From CAVYXZ01 sp965223835 (GTDB taxonomy: Bacteria > Chloroflexota > Anaerolineae > Aggregatilineales > Phototrophicaceae), in NCBI GenBank assembly GCA_965223835.1, contig CBDCXQ010000001.1, forward strand, positions 434,001-498,000: a stretch of 64,000 bases of DNA, in the 5' to 3' direction. The position numbers and the translations under genes were made by a program. The notes under the pieces are model-generated. The model did no database searches, was not told where the DNA came from, and worked only from the letters and a program-made list of their open reading frames with translations. Positions 1 to 8,474 of the stretch are shown piece by piece; position 1 is the first letter of the stretch; every line of letters begins with the position of its first letter.

Positions 1-369
1 AATGCCACGACCCCACAGATTCTTTTCGCCAATCATCAGGTCAATGCGACGGCAGTCTTTATCAGGATACTTCTGCTTGATGCGGTCCAGATTCATCCGC
101 TGCAACCAGCATTCGCCAATCGGCTGACCATTCCATTCGATGATGAAACACAGGCTGTTGGCGCAGACATGCCGGTAAATGGTCTGAATATCTTCCAGCG
201 AACGCGCTGTCACATCGTCGCCCTCCGCATAGTACAGCACATCAGGATCATTGTTCCACTTGAGCAATATGTCCCAGTCATTTTCGGTCATGGGCCGCAG
301 AACGAGATTGGCGTCTTGCAAGCGCACATCATGTTTGTGAAGTTGGGTCATGCTGGGCAACGGCATCAT
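1..369 (-). CDS. GNAT family N-acetyltransferase, 3' end cut off by the window edge
   Basis: Reading leftward from an ATG pair at 369-364, the frame stays open to base 1, so only the first ~123 residues are seen. The protein contains LRPMTENDW, CFIIEWNGQPIGECW and GEKNLWGRG. These resemble the aminoglycoside 6'-type and RimJ/RimL-like acetyltransferases, which move an acetyl group from acetyl-CoA to an amine. The acetyl-CoA loop after GRG lies outside the window. A second in-frame ATG at 351 could be the true start; neither start has a clear Shine-Dalgarno. An in-frame stop at 397-399 rules out a longer N-terminus. The substrate cannot be told, and a resistance role should not be assumed. The gene is divergent from the sugar-isomerase-like gene at 450. 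Confidence 0.75.
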   Translation of the reverse strand, partial: MMPLPSMTQLHKHDVRLQDANLVLRPMTENDWDILLKWNNDPDVLYYAEGDDVTARSLEDIQTIYRHVCANSLCFIIEWNGQPIGECWLQRMNLDRIKQKYPDKDCRRIDLMIGEKNLWGRGI

Positions 370-449
370 GGGTAAATGCGACGTAAATAGGATAAACTAG
401 GCGACATGATTTTTGCAATCATTTACCTGATCCACAAGGAGACAACATC

Positions 450-1211
450 GTGGCTGTTTTAGCAGCGCAACTTTATACAATTCGTGAGCATACCAAAACC
501 GCTGAAGACTTCGCCGCCAGCATGAAGAAGATCAGTGACATGGGCTACACCGCTGTGCAGGTATCTGCTATCGGCCCGATTCCGCATGAAGACGTGCTGA
601 AGATTACGCAGGACAACGGGTTGACGATCTGCAACACCCACATCCCCTATGACCGCCTGTGGCACGATCTCGACAGTGTGATTGCGCAGCACAATCTGTG
701 GAACAGCAAACACGTTGCCATCGGCAGTATGCCCCAGGATTATCGTGGTAATGAGGATGGGTTCAAACGTTTCGCCATCGAAGCCAGCCAGGTTGGGGAA
801 AAGCTGCACGCGGCAGGCCTGACATTCAGTTATCACAACCACAGCTTTGAGTTCGTGCGCTTTGGCAATCGCAACGGACTGGAACTCATCTATCAGGAAT
901 CCGACCCGCGTTATTTGCAGGCTGAGATCGACACCTACTGGGTCCAGCATGGCGGCGGTGATCCAGCGGCGTGGGTTGCCATGATGAAGAACCGGATGCC
1001 AGTGGTGCATCTGAAAGATATGGTCATCACCGACGGCCAGCAGGCGATGGCCGAGGTCGGCGAAGGTAATCTGAACTGGCCGGCGATCCTGCAAGCCTGT
1101 CAGGATGCGGGGGTGGAGTGGTACGCGATTGAGCAGGATATCTGCCCCGGCGACCCGTTCGATAGCCTCAAAATCAGCTACGATAATCTCAAGGCGATGG
1201 GGTTGTCATAA
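450..1211 (+). CDS. Sugar phosphate isomerase/epimerase-like TIM barrel protein
   Basis: The 253-aa product fits the xylose isomerase-like TIM barrel family (IolE/IolI, hydroxypyruvate isomerase, tagatose epimerase relatives). Visible blocks are FSYHNHSFEF (metal-site His), AEIDTYWVQHGG (Glu/Asp ligand) and PVVHLKDM, followed by AEVGEGNLNWPAIL and WYAIEQD. Their order and spacing match the usual divalent-metal-binding barrel that interconverts aldose/ketose sugars or inositol derivatives. The start is GTG at 450, chosen because AAGGAG at 436-441 sits 8 nt upstream. There is no signal peptide, so it should be cytoplasmic. Its own substrate is unknown and no sugar operon surrounds it: the left neighbour is a divergent acetyltransferase and the right one a convergent oxidoreductase. 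Confidence 0.85.
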   Translation: MAVLAAQLYTIREHTKTAEDFAASMKKISDMGYTAVQVSAIGPIPHEDVLKITQDNGLTICNTHIPYDRLWHDLDSVIAQHNLWNSKHVAIGSMPQDYRGNEDGFKRFAIEASQVGEKLHAAGLTFSYHNHSFEFVRFGNRNGLELIYQESDPRYLQAEIDTYWVQHGGGDPAAWVAMMKNRMPVVHLKDMVITDGQQAMAEVGEGNLNWPAILQACQDAGVEWYAIEQDICPGDPFDSLKISYDNLKAMGLS

Positions 1212-1326
1212 ACCACTAGTCTTTTGTCATTAGTTGACCCTATCATTGGCAGATTACCGAGCGCATCTAATATGAGCCGTACTTTGGTGTTTTGAAGCGA
1301 AAAAGCTAGCGGCTCAGGGCTAATGA

Positions 1327-2352
1327 CTACAAAACCAATTCCGCCAGAGTGCGAACGCTTTCGCTGTCATGCGCGATCACGTTGAGCGTCGTCACGGGCG
1401 TGGCCTGCCACAGCGCCAAACGCTCTTTGATGCGTTCCGGCGGGCCACACAGGGCGACGGCATCAACTAATTCGTTCGGGACCTGACTCACCGCATCGAA
1501 TTGTTTACCATTGAGATACAGGTCCTGTATGGTGTTGGCAGCGGCTTCATAGTCATAGCGGCAGGCCAGATCGTAGTAGAAATTCTTGCCCTTTGCGCCC
1601 ATGCCGCCGATGTAGAGCGCCAGCATCGGCTTGAACTGATTCCAGGCTTCTTCCAGATTATCGTTCACCGCGACGTTGACCGTTGGTGCGATGTCGAACG
1701 AGTCGAGCGTTTTGCCGCCATCAGCTATTCCGGCTTCGACGTGGGGCTTGAACACAGCGTCATAGTGTTCCGGCGCAAAGAAAATCGGCAGCCAGCCATC
1801 GGCAATCTCAGCGGTCAGGGCGACGTTCTTGGGGCCAATCGCCGCCAGATAGATTGGTAAATCGGCGCGACCATGCAGGATGCTCTTTAGCGGTTTGCCG
1901 AGTCCCGTTGCATCATCGCCCGCATACGGAATTTGATAGTGCTTGCCGTCATGCGTGACGCGGCCTTTGCGGGCGAAAATCTGGCGGACGATGCTGACGT
2001 ATTCACGGGTGCGCCCCAGCGGTTTGCCATAGGGTTGACCGTGCCAGCCTTCAACGACCTGCGGACCAGATAGGCCCAGCCCTAACAGAAAGCGTCCGCC
2101 GGAAAGTTGATCGAGCGTCATGGCGGTCATCGCGGTCATGGCCGGGGTGCGGGCGGGCATCTGCATGATGGCCGTTCCAAGATGTATTTTCTCCGTTTTT
2201 GCACCAATCCAGGCCAATGGTGTAATCGCGTCCGATCCCCAGGCTTCAGCCGTCCACACCGCATGGTAGCCCAATTGCTCCGCTTCGAGGATCAGCTCCA
2301 GCGGCAAATCGACTTTACGACCCGCAAATCCGATCATCAATCCCAGACGCAT
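1327..2352 (-). CDS. LLM class F420-dependent oxidoreductase (luciferase-like)
   Basis: The 341-aa protein has the bacterial luciferase-like TIM barrel. MRLGLMIGF opens strand 1, AIMQMPARTP and TLDQLSGGRFLLGLGLSGP follow, and LPIYLAAIGPKNVALTAEIADGW is the later cofactor region. This order is typical of F420-dependent family members such as methylene-tetrahydromethanopterin reductase-like and mycobacterial oxidoreductases, though FMN use cannot be excluded. AGGAG lies 8 nt before the ATG. The substrate is unknown. A Ddn/DUF385-like protein at 55080 is a second F420-type enzyme in this window, which supports a host that makes F420. The 3' end faces the end of the isomerase-like gene across a ~115-bp gap. 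Confidence 0.88.
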   Translation of the reverse strand: MRLGLMIGFAGRKVDLPLELILEAEQLGYHAVWTAEAWGSDAITPLAWIGAKTEKIHLGTAIMQMPARTPAMTAMTAMTLDQLSGGRFLLGLGLSGPQVVEGWHGQPYGKPLGRTREYVSIVRQIFARKGRVTHDGKHYQIPYAGDDATGLGKPLKSILHGRADLPIYLAAIGPKNVALTAEIADGWLPIFFAPEHYDAVFKPHVEAGIADGGKTLDSFDIAPTVNVAVNDNLEEAWNQFKPMLALYIGGMGAKGKNFYYDLACRYDYEAAANTIQDLYLNGKQFDAVSQVPNELVDAVALCGPPERIKERLALWQATPVTTLNVIAHDSESVRTLAELVL

Positions 2353-2417
2353 TTAACCATCTCCTACTGCTCAATATGCAGCCAATTGTGACACAAATCC
2401 GTGAATGCAGCATCCAG

Positions 2418-3515
2418 TCACGATGGAAATAATGCGAGGATTTCATCACAGGTTTGTTCGGGGTTTCGTTGGTGCGTGTAAACAATATGGGTAGCTAGTT
2501 GGGGGTTGCATGGGGATTCGAGCAACCAGCGGTTGAGTTCAACGCCGTTGATGCCGATGCGCGTTCGTCGGCGCTCGTGCAAAATGGCTGCTGATTCGTC
2601 AGGATCCGGCGATGGCAACAACAGGATGACATTGGGATATGGCTCCAAGAGCGCTTGCAGGCCTGCCGCCCGTTGTGGTTCATCGTAGATGGAATGGCCT
2701 GCGCCAAAGTCAATCACATGACCGGGATGGTCGGCGAGGGTGCGTGTCACCGCATGGAGATCGAACTGTTTCCAGTAGCGCACGACACCGGCAAAGCCTT
2801 CCGCCTGCTGAATCTGTTGGCGCACTTCGTCCTGATAACCGACTTCGGCATAATAGATCTGGCGGAGACGATCCACTGCGGCACGTGGTCGTTGCAGGCG
2901 TTCCGCAAGCAGTTCGCCGAGTGTGCTCTTACCGGTATCTGGCGGTCCAATCAGGATGATCTCCGGGGCATTCAGGTCTATGGTTGCCATAATCTCAGTC
3001 AGGGTTTGGGCCGGTGTTTTGCCCTGAGTATAAAACGTATATTTGGCGATGCGCCGGTTGAGCGGATGCTTCACAAAATAGTCAATGATGTCCTGCCCGT
3101 TGTAAATCACTTGATCGCGCTGGCGGAGGATGTGAACCGATTCATCAACATCCTCAGTGGGCAGGAGCAAAATGACGGCAGACGCCGTTGCGAGCGCGTG
3201 CTGCACCCGCTTGAACAGGTCAACATCTTCATAGACCGACTGCAACTCGTCCAATTCGATGATACTGTGCGCGTAGTCTTGCAGGCCGCGTTCAACCGCG
3301 TGCGCCCGGAAGGGCCATAGATAGCGATAGGCATTTTCGAAGCGCCGCGTATTGTATTGTTGCCGCGCTTCATCAGCATCATAACCCAGTTCTGAATAGT
3401 AGCGCTGGCCGACATGACCCAGGTCAATAAAGGGCTGTTGCCGGGCCGTTGCCAACAGCCGCCCAATGGTCGATTTGCCCGCCTTTTGTGGCCCGATCAA
3501 AATTGTGTTGGTCAT
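2418..3515 (-). CDS. Tandem P-loop NTPase, two shikimate-kinase-like halves
   Basis: The 365-aa protein is an internal duplication. Half 1 (about 1-180) begins ILIGPQKAGKSTIGRLL; half 2 (about 184-365) begins IILIGPPDTGKSTLGELL. Both halves then show YY-x-E-x-GY with a following RQQ, a VILLLP strand, a DES-x2-IL helix and a closing YT...T..EI segment. The Walker A plus G-(R/E)-LLA pattern resembles shikimate kinase or gluconate kinase folds, which phosphorylate small molecules. The usual shikimate-binding motifs are not evident, so aro function should not be assigned. Both Walker A lysines are present, so both halves may bind nucleotide. It lies 22 nt after the secreted hydrolase gene on the same strand and may be co-transcribed with it. 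Confidence 0.8.
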   Translation of the reverse strand: MTNTILIGPQKAGKSTIGRLLATARQQPFIDLGHVGQRYYSELGYDADEARQQYNTRRFENAYRYLWPFRAHAVERGLQDYAHSIIELDELQSVYEDVDLFKRVQHALATASAVILLLPTEDVDESVHILRQRDQVIYNGQDIIDYFVKHPLNRRIAKYTFYTQGKTPAQTLTEIMATIDLNAPEIILIGPPDTGKSTLGELLAERLQRPRAAVDRLRQIYYAEVGYQDEVRQQIQQAEGFAGVVRYWKQFDLHAVTRTLADHPGHVIDFGAGHSIYDEPQRAAGLQALLEPYPNVILLLPSPDPDESAAILHERRRTRIGINGVELNRWLLESPCNPQLATHIVYTHQRNPEQTCDEILALFPS

Positions 3516-3536
3516 GCCACCATGATAACAATTCTG

Positions 3537-5114
3537 TTATGGTACGTAAAATTCCAGGCGAATGTCCGCGACACAGCCGGTGTTGGGCGTTGCCACTGGA
3601 TTATCAATAAATTCCAGCATGATATTCACCGGGCAATCCCCGCCATCAATCAGCCCATGCCCGCCATGTGGAAATTCGATGAAGGTGCTGTTGCCAAGAT
3701 ACTCAGCGGCGGCGCGGCCCCAGGCTGGTGGCGTAATCGGGTCAAAGCTACCAGCCAGAATCAGGGTTGGAATGTCACTGACCACTGGCTCATTTTCCAG
3801 AGCAGGAGCGCGTTCGATATTCCAGATGGCACAGGACACAAATTGTTCGTCAACGCTGGTAATCAATTGTTCGGCTAACTGTGGGGCCGTTCCAGCGACA
3901 CTCGCGGCGGCAGCAGCGGGTGAATTGAAATGGACTTCCTCGTAGCATTCGACCGAGTTGTACATGCCAGAGCTGTCTTCAGCCGGTATGTCGTACTCGT
4001 CCGGGTCGAAATCGATAACCGCAACTTCGGGGAGTTCTTCGCCCGCGTCCAGCAAGGCAACATCGGCGGCGGTATAAGCACCGGACAGCAGTTCCAGCCC
4101 GTAGTCGATTTCGCCGTCAGCCAGCAACGCAATGGCATAGGGCAACACGGGAATCGCGTTGGTACTGTACAGGGCCTGGAACAGCTTGTCCACCAGATCA
4201 TCACCGAAGACCTCAATTTCTTCCTCAAGTTCGTAGTCATACGCTAGCGCCGGTTCGGCATTCCAGTCGTCAACCAGGGTGTAAAACGTCTGCTCCAGAT
4301 CACCATAAGCTGACGTGCAGGCCGCAGCCTGAGCACAGGTTGCAAATAGATGCTGGATCGCACTGGCGGCATTGCCCGGTTGGTCGTCGAGACCGGCGAC
4401 ATGCGGCGGATAGGCCGAATCAAGCATAACACTGCGGATGTCTGCGGGTTGGTCACGCATGATCGTCAGGGCCAGGCGGGTGCCATACGAGACCCCATAA
4501 ATATTCAGCGCTTCCAGTTCCAGTACCGTGATTAAATCGGTGATGTCAGCGGTACTGGCGGCACTGTTGTAAGCAGCGAGGTCAACCCCCTCACGGAGTA
4601 AGCGATCATAGCACGCCTGCTCACCATTTTCGGGGTCTTCGTCGGCTTCGGGGCAGGCCAGGTTGGGGTACGAAAAACCGGTGCCGCGCTGGTCAAACAG
4701 GATAATATCCCGGTTGGCGCGAAAGCTGGAATTTGTCCAGGATTCGACATCCAGTAGAGCGCTGTCACCAGGGCCACCGGCCAGATAAATGAGTGGGTCG
4801 GGTTCCGGGTCAATGCCGGTGCTATAGAGAATGGCAACGGCCAGTTCGACGAACTCTGTATCGAGGTCGTGGCGGTTCTCTGGCACGATCAAATAGCCAC
4901 AGTCGATGGTATCCGCTTCGATTTCACCTGCCGGTAACGGGAACGGGCATTCGGCCCATTCAAAAACGGGTTCGTAATCGGCCTGGGCCTGCGCGACGGA
5001 AGCGAAAAAACACAACGTCAACATGACAACGACGGCGGTGGTCAAGGTCTCCGAAAACAGGCTTTTAGGCTGCATTCGCGGCGGTTGCTGTGATGTGTTG
5101 GTCGGCGTAGCCAT
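3537..5114 (-). CDS. Secreted alpha/beta hydrolase, tripeptidyl/prolyl aminopeptidase-like (S33, TAP C-terminal domain)
   Basis: The 525-aa protein has a hydrophobic export segment at about 24-44 ending ASVAQAQA. The hydrolase core carries PLIYLAGGPGDSA (oxyanion region), DIILFDQRGTGFS and the nucleophile elbow NIYGVSYGTRLAL. Near the C-terminus, NSVECYEEVHF, then LILAGSFDPITPP (catalytic Asp) and EFPHGGHGLI (catalytic His) match the TAP-like domain of Streptomyces tripeptidyl aminopeptidases and prolyl aminopeptidases. It probably removes residues from peptides outside the membrane. GAGGTGG sits just upstream of the ATG. The long middle region (about 250-380, acidic) acts as lid/insert. The gene is divergent from gmd. 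Confidence 0.88.
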   Translation of the reverse strand: MATPTNTSQQPPRMQPKSLFSETLTTAVVVMLTLCFFASVAQAQADYEPVFEWAECPFPLPAGEIEADTIDCGYLIVPENRHDLDTEFVELAVAILYSTGIDPEPDPLIYLAGGPGDSALLDVESWTNSSFRANRDIILFDQRGTGFSYPNLACPEADEDPENGEQACYDRLLREGVDLAAYNSAASTADITDLITVLELEALNIYGVSYGTRLALTIMRDQPADIRSVMLDSAYPPHVAGLDDQPGNAASAIQHLFATCAQAAACTSAYGDLEQTFYTLVDDWNAEPALAYDYELEEEIEVFGDDLVDKLFQALYSTNAIPVLPYAIALLADGEIDYGLELLSGAYTAADVALLDAGEELPEVAVIDFDPDEYDIPAEDSSGMYNSVECYEEVHFNSPAAAAASVAGTAPQLAEQLITSVDEQFVSCAIWNIERAPALENEPVVSDIPTLILAGSFDPITPPAWGRAAAEYLGNSTFIEFPHGGHGLIDGGDCPVNIMLEFIDNPVATPNTGCVADIRLEFYVP

Positions 5115-5205
5115 AATCCACCTCTAAACAACGATTGAACTACTTCCATCCTATACCGGAAAGTTCTGGTGTAAGATATGCGAATGCATTTTGGGAGGAT
5201 GAAAG

Positions 5206-6210
5206 ATGACGAAAACGGCGCTGATTACTGGCATCACCGGACAGGATGGTTCGTATCTGGCGGAGTTCTTACTGGCGAAGGGGTATCAGGTGGTCGGTTT
5301 GGCTCGGCGGTCAACCAATTACCGCTACCCCAATATTGACCATTTGATCGGTCAGATCACATTGGAATATGGTGATTTGATTGATGCCGATGCGCTGGCG
5401 GAGATCATCCGGCGGCACCAGCCAGACGAGGTGTATCACCTAGCGGCCCAATCCGTGCCGGGGGATAGCTGGTCGCAGCCAATTGTTACGGGCGAGGTGA
5501 CGGCACTGGGGACGCTGCGGATGCTGGAAGCTGTACGCCGTCATGCGCCGCATGCGCGTTATTATCAGGCGACCAGCCGCGAGATTTACGGCGGTGTGCC
5601 GGTGGACGAGATTGACGAGAGTACGCCGTTAGCGGCGAATAATCCGTATGGCATCGCTAAATTGTATGCGCATTTGATGACCGTGAATTACCGTGAATCG
5701 TATGATATGTTCGCCTGTGCAGGAATGCTGTTCAATCATGAGAGTCCGCGCCGGGGGTTACATTTCGTCTCGCGCAAGGTGACGATGGGGGTGGCGTGTA
5801 TTAAACTTGGTGTCAAGCAGCCGCCGCTGAACGAGGCCGGGCAACCGCTGGTGCAGGACGGCAAGCTGCGCATGGGCAATCTCCATGCTTACCGCGATTG
5901 GGGTTATGCGAAAGAGTATGTCGAAGCGATGTGGTTGATGTTGCAGCAGGACGACCCGTGCGATTATGTCATCGGCACCAACACGTCGTATACCATCCGT
6001 GACCTGTGCCGGGTGGCGTTTGAGCATGTGGGCTTGAACTGGGAAGAGCATGTGCTGACGGACGAACGTTTCCTGCGTCCGACGGAGATTTATGCCCAGC
6101 GTGGCAATTTCGCCAAAGCCAAAGCTGACCTCGGCTGGGAACCGCGCACTTATTTTGAAGACATCACTAAGCTGATGGTTGATGCGGATATGGAGTTATT
6201 ATCCTCTTAA
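5206..6210 (+). CDS. gmd: GDP-mannose 4,6-dehydratase
   Basis: The 334-aa NAD(P)-dependent extended short-chain dehydrogenase converts GDP-mannose to GDP-4-keto-6-deoxymannose, the entry step to GDP-fucose, rhamnose and related sugars. TGITGQDGSYLAEFL is the nucleotide-binding glycine motif. The catalytic region reads TSREIYG, and Tyr/Lys are in YGIAK. The blocks LFNHESPRRG and GNLHAYRDWGYAKEYVEAMW are diagnostic of GMD. The usual ...SEx(Y/F)G block is altered to SREIYG, a small variation with the acidic and tyrosine residues kept. GGGAGG lies 7 nt from the ATG. No other sugar-nucleotide gene is adjacent, so the pathway partners lie elsewhere. An IS element follows 170 bp downstream. Confidence 0.9.
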   Translation: MTKTALITGITGQDGSYLAEFLLAKGYQVVGLARRSTNYRYPNIDHLIGQITLEYGDLIDADALAEIIRRHQPDEVYHLAAQSVPGDSWSQPIVTGEVTALGTLRMLEAVRRHAPHARYYQATSREIYGGVPVDEIDESTPLAANNPYGIAKLYAHLMTVNYRESYDMFACAGMLFNHESPRRGLHFVSRKVTMGVACIKLGVKQPPLNEAGQPLVQDGKLRMGNLHAYRDWGYAKEYVEAMWLMLQQDDPCDYVIGTNTSYTIRDLCRVAFEHVGLNWEEHVLTDERFLRPTEIYAQRGNFAKAKADLGWEPRTYFEDITKLMVDADMELLSS

Positions 6211-6384
6211 ATGCTTTTGAGTATTGTGTGGTGGGTGTAGAGTCATACCAAACAAGCATCATTTTAAGACAGTATCTCTGACTATCTACCTCATGTCTGA
6301 ATCCGCATGAAGACATAGATGCGAACTTGCGCTAGATTTTCTGGATTTTTGAGTCAAAGGTACGGAATATTCCTGTACAACTTA

Positions 6385-6400
6385 GTGCTTCATCCGGTAA
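6385..6400 (+). repeat. Left terminal inverted repeat of the IS630-type element
   Basis: Sixteen bases, GTGCTTCATCCGGTAA, exactly complementary to 7496-7511. Preceded by CTTA, matching the TTAG that follows the right end, so the TA target duplication is visible. Confidence 0.9.
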
Positions 6401-6445
6401 ATGGTCTAAAATAGAGTATGCTGGTAAATAAAGAAGGAACGCCAG

Positions 6446-6955
6446 ATGCCCAAGAAGTTATCGCTGCGGGCCTTCAAGGAAGGCGAAGCAGCCAAGTTAC
6501 GCCAAATTAGTCGATCCCGGACGGCGCCGCAACGGGCCGTAGAGCGTGCACAAATCATTCTGATGTTTCAAGAAGGCAAGCGGGTGGAAGCCATTGCTCA
6601 ACACATAGGTCGAACCGGTGCGACAGTGTACTATCAAGTGCATCAATTCAATGATCGTGGCTTGGCATTCGTCGAGGACTTACCGCGTGAAGGTCGCCCG
6701 TTAGTTTACAACGAACAGCAGCGTGGTGAGATTGTAAAAGTAGCGAAAACCAATCCCCAACACCTGGGGCTTGAATTTGGACATTGGACACTCGATTTGC
6801 TCGTGGAATATGTCAATCATGACCTTGAGATTGCCATTTCGCGCAGTCAATTGGGTGATGTGCTGAAGCAAGAAGGCTTGAAATGGTATCAGGAGAAAAC
6901 CTATTTCAGTGCCAGTCCCGATCCACAATTCGTGGAAAAAAGGGGGCAATCGTGA
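6446..6955 (+). CDS. IS630 transposase, N-terminal frame (DNA-binding domain)
   Basis: This 169-aa frame carries the helix-turn-helix half of an IS630 transposase. QRAVERAQIILMFQEG and VEAIAQHIGRTGATVYYQVHQF form the first DNA-binding domain, and the segment up to SRSQLGDVLKQEGLKWYQ is the second winged-helix-like part. The frame stops at 6955 shortly after SPDPQFVEK. In intact IS630 proteins this position continues into KKGAI and the catalytic domain, which is found here in the -1 frame. A run of six A followed by five G at 6936-6946 is the likely slip site. Alone the product would bind ends but not cut; it could act as a regulator. Confidence 0.85.
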   Translation: MPKKLSLRAFKEGEAAKLRQISRSRTAPQRAVERAQIILMFQEGKRVEAIAQHIGRTGATVYYQVHQFNDRGLAFVEDLPREGRPLVYNEQQRGEIVKVAKTNPQHLGLEFGHWTLDLLVEYVNHDLEIAISRSQLGDVLKQEGLKWYQEKTYFSASPDPQFVEKRGQS

Positions 6956-7491
6956 GCTTATATCGCCAACCACCTGCCGATGCCTATGTACTCTGCGTAG
7001 ATGAGATGGGACCGACCTCAGCCAAAACCTATGCTGCGCCGCGGTGGGATGAAAAACGCCCGCATGTGGAAGCCGATTATGGTAGGCGCGGCAAGATTTG
7101 GACATTTGGTGCGTTTGAACCCGCAACCGGTCAGGCATTGACTGCTTGTTATGGCGGACGGACCAGCGCCAACTTCGTTGCCTTCTTGGATCATGTCGCG
7201 GATACATGGTCTGGCAAAACCATCTACCTTATCCTGGATAATCTATCCACTCATAAGACACTCGATGTCTTATTGTGGGCATTGGCTCATCCCCAAGTGA
7301 AGTTTCTGTTTCAACCCACCTATGCACCCTGGTTGAACTTGATTGAACCCTGGTGGAAAACCCTACGCTCACTCGCTCTCAAAGGACGTTGCTTTCAGCT
7401 TGGCGATGAGATTGTTCACGCGATTGAATGGGCTACACACTATTGGAATCAACACAAGAAACCCTATGTCTGGCGCAAGGCTTTTACATAG
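6883..7491 (+). CDS. IS630 transposase, C-terminal DDE catalytic frame
   Basis: This frame is -1 relative to the upstream transposase frame and overlaps it by 73 nt. Real homology begins near KKGAIVSLY, so translation is expected by slippage on A6G5 at 6936-6946 rather than from the nominal ATG. The DDE residues are seen in LCVDEMG, LILDNLSTHK and YAPWLNLIEPWW. The order and spacing match the IS630/Tc1 superfamily, which cuts and pastes at TA dinucleotides. The fused product would be about 345 aa, a normal IS630 length. If slippage does not occur, the element is dead from a one-base change in a homopolymer. Confidence 0.85.
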   Translation: MVSGENLFQCQSRSTIRGKKGAIVSLYRQPPADAYVLCVDEMGPTSAKTYAAPRWDEKRPHVEADYGRRGKIWTFGAFEPATGQALTACYGGRTSANFVAFLDHVADTWSGKTIYLILDNLSTHKTLDVLLWALAHPQVKFLFQPTYAPWLNLIEPWWKTLRSLALKGRCFQLGDEIVHAIEWATHYWNQHKKPYVWRKAFT

Positions 7492-7495
7492 TTAC

Positions 7496-7511
7496 TTACC
7501 GGATGAAGCAC
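7496..7511 (+). repeat. Right terminal inverted repeat of the IS630-type element
   Basis: TTACCGGATGAAGCAC, the exact complement of the left repeat at 6385-6400, 4 nt after the transposase stop codon and followed by TTAG. Confidence 0.9.
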
Positions 7512-7524
7512 TTAGGGGCGAATC

Positions 7525-8346
7525 ATGACTAACGATAAATGGGCAGAAATACGAGATATTCATGCCACTTATCCTGACACATATCGAATAATCGTATCTG
7601 TTGCTGTAATCTTGTTTTTTATTGGACTTGGGTCGTTCATATTTTTAGATCGAGATAGCTATTTCATGAATCTATGGACTGAGATGGCTGGAGTCGGATT
7701 AGCATTTCTAGTACTTGATTGGTGGCGTCGGAAAAACGACGCACGTGACCTGATTGCCAAGAATAAAGTGCGGCTGATTCATGAGTTAGGGAGCCAAATA
7801 GATACCATCTCACGGAGAACCGCTGAAGAACTTGCCAATGAAGATTGGTTATTTGATGGATCCTTGCAACGTGCTCATCTCGATGATGCAAAATTATATG
7901 ATATTGATTTAAGACAAGCAGATTTACGAAGCAGTTTTCTCTCTGGTGTAGACTTGCGAAATTCTAGATTGCATGATGCTAAGCTGTGTAATAGTTTCTT
8001 GAGCACAGCAGATTTGTCCTGCGCAAACTTTCATAATGCATATCTACGTTATGCACATATGGAATCAATTGTTGCTATAAATACAGCATTTGTCAGATGT
8101 AAACTGAACAATGCGAAGTTGAACCACGCAAATTTGCGTAATGCTAATTTAGGGAATGCAAATCTGAGTGGTGCTGATCTAAGCAATGCAGATTTGCGAG
8201 GTGCTTCCTTGCGAGGTGCAAATCTTCAGGGAGCCAATTTATCCAATGTGATCTTTGATAAGGAGACGGTACTCCCCAATAAGTTGCATTGGTCTGCAGA
8301 AACTGATTTAACGCAATTTACCAATATAAGTAAAATGACTGACTAA
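7525..8346 (+). CDS. Membrane-anchored pentapeptide repeat protein
   Basis: The 273-aa protein has two N-terminal hydrophobic helices (about 22-42 and 50-65), then a charged stretch with DWWRRKNDARD and a predicted helical neck. From about 108 to 245 it is a run of A(N/D)LxxA-type pentapeptides (for example NHANLRNANLGNANLSGADL). These fold into a four-sided right-handed beta helix, and some members mimic DNA or bind partner proteins; the role here is unknown. The topology suggests a cytoplasmic repeat domain tethered to the membrane. AGGGG before the ATG overlaps the right edge of the IS element, so the gene's native promoter has been separated from it. The gene is visibly richer in A/T than its neighbours. 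Confidence 0.85.
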   Translation: MTNDKWAEIRDIHATYPDTYRIIVSVAVILFFIGLGSFIFLDRDSYFMNLWTEMAGVGLAFLVLDWWRRKNDARDLIAKNKVRLIHELGSQIDTISRRTAEELANEDWLFDGSLQRAHLDDAKLYDIDLRQADLRSSFLSGVDLRNSRLHDAKLCNSFLSTADLSCANFHNAYLRYAHMESIVAINTAFVRCKLNNAKLNHANLRNANLGNANLSGADLSNADLRGASLRGANLQGANLSNVIFDKETVLPNKLHWSAETDLTQFTNISKMTD

Positions 8347-8383
8347 ATTTGTTAGGAGTTTGGTGATTTAGCAAACTAGGAGA

Positions 8384-8455
8384 TGGGACCACCTGGATTC
8401 GAACCAGGAACCGATCGGTTATGAGCCGACTGCTCTGCCCTTGAGCTATGGTCCC
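8384..8455 (-). tRNA. tRNA-Met (CAT)
   Basis: A 72-nt cloverleaf on the minus strand: 7-bp acceptor GGGACCA/TGGTCCC, D-stem GCTC/GAGC, anticodon loop CTCATAA (anticodon CAT) and T-arm CCTGG-TTCGAAT-CCAGG, with discriminator A. The acceptor begins with a G-C pair, so it is not the mismatched initiator type. It could be elongator Met, or Ile with modified C34; sequence alone does not separate these. Confidence 0.9.
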
Positions 8456-8474
8456 AGGCGGTAGAGCGCGATCA

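Larger units (their letters stand above)
6383..7514 (+). mobile_element. IS630-family insertion sequence, ends intact
   Basis: A ~1.13-kb element bounded by 16-bp perfect inverted repeats at 6385-6400 and 7496-7511 (GTGCTTCATCCGGTAA and its complement). The sequence CTTAG occurs directly at both outer edges, and IS630/Tc1 elements duplicate a TA target. The element carries two overlapping reading frames for a DDE transposase. It lies between gmd and a pentapeptide-repeat gene whose start codon is only 10 bp from the right end. Intact ends and an unbroken catalytic frame suggest recent arrival; activity depends on frameshifting. Confidence 0.9.

Noticed and set aside
1222..1334. Terminator between the isomerase-like and oxidoreductase genes
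   Set aside because: TCATTAG and CTAATGA arms exist but are about 90 nt apart and imperfect, too far for an intrinsic terminator.
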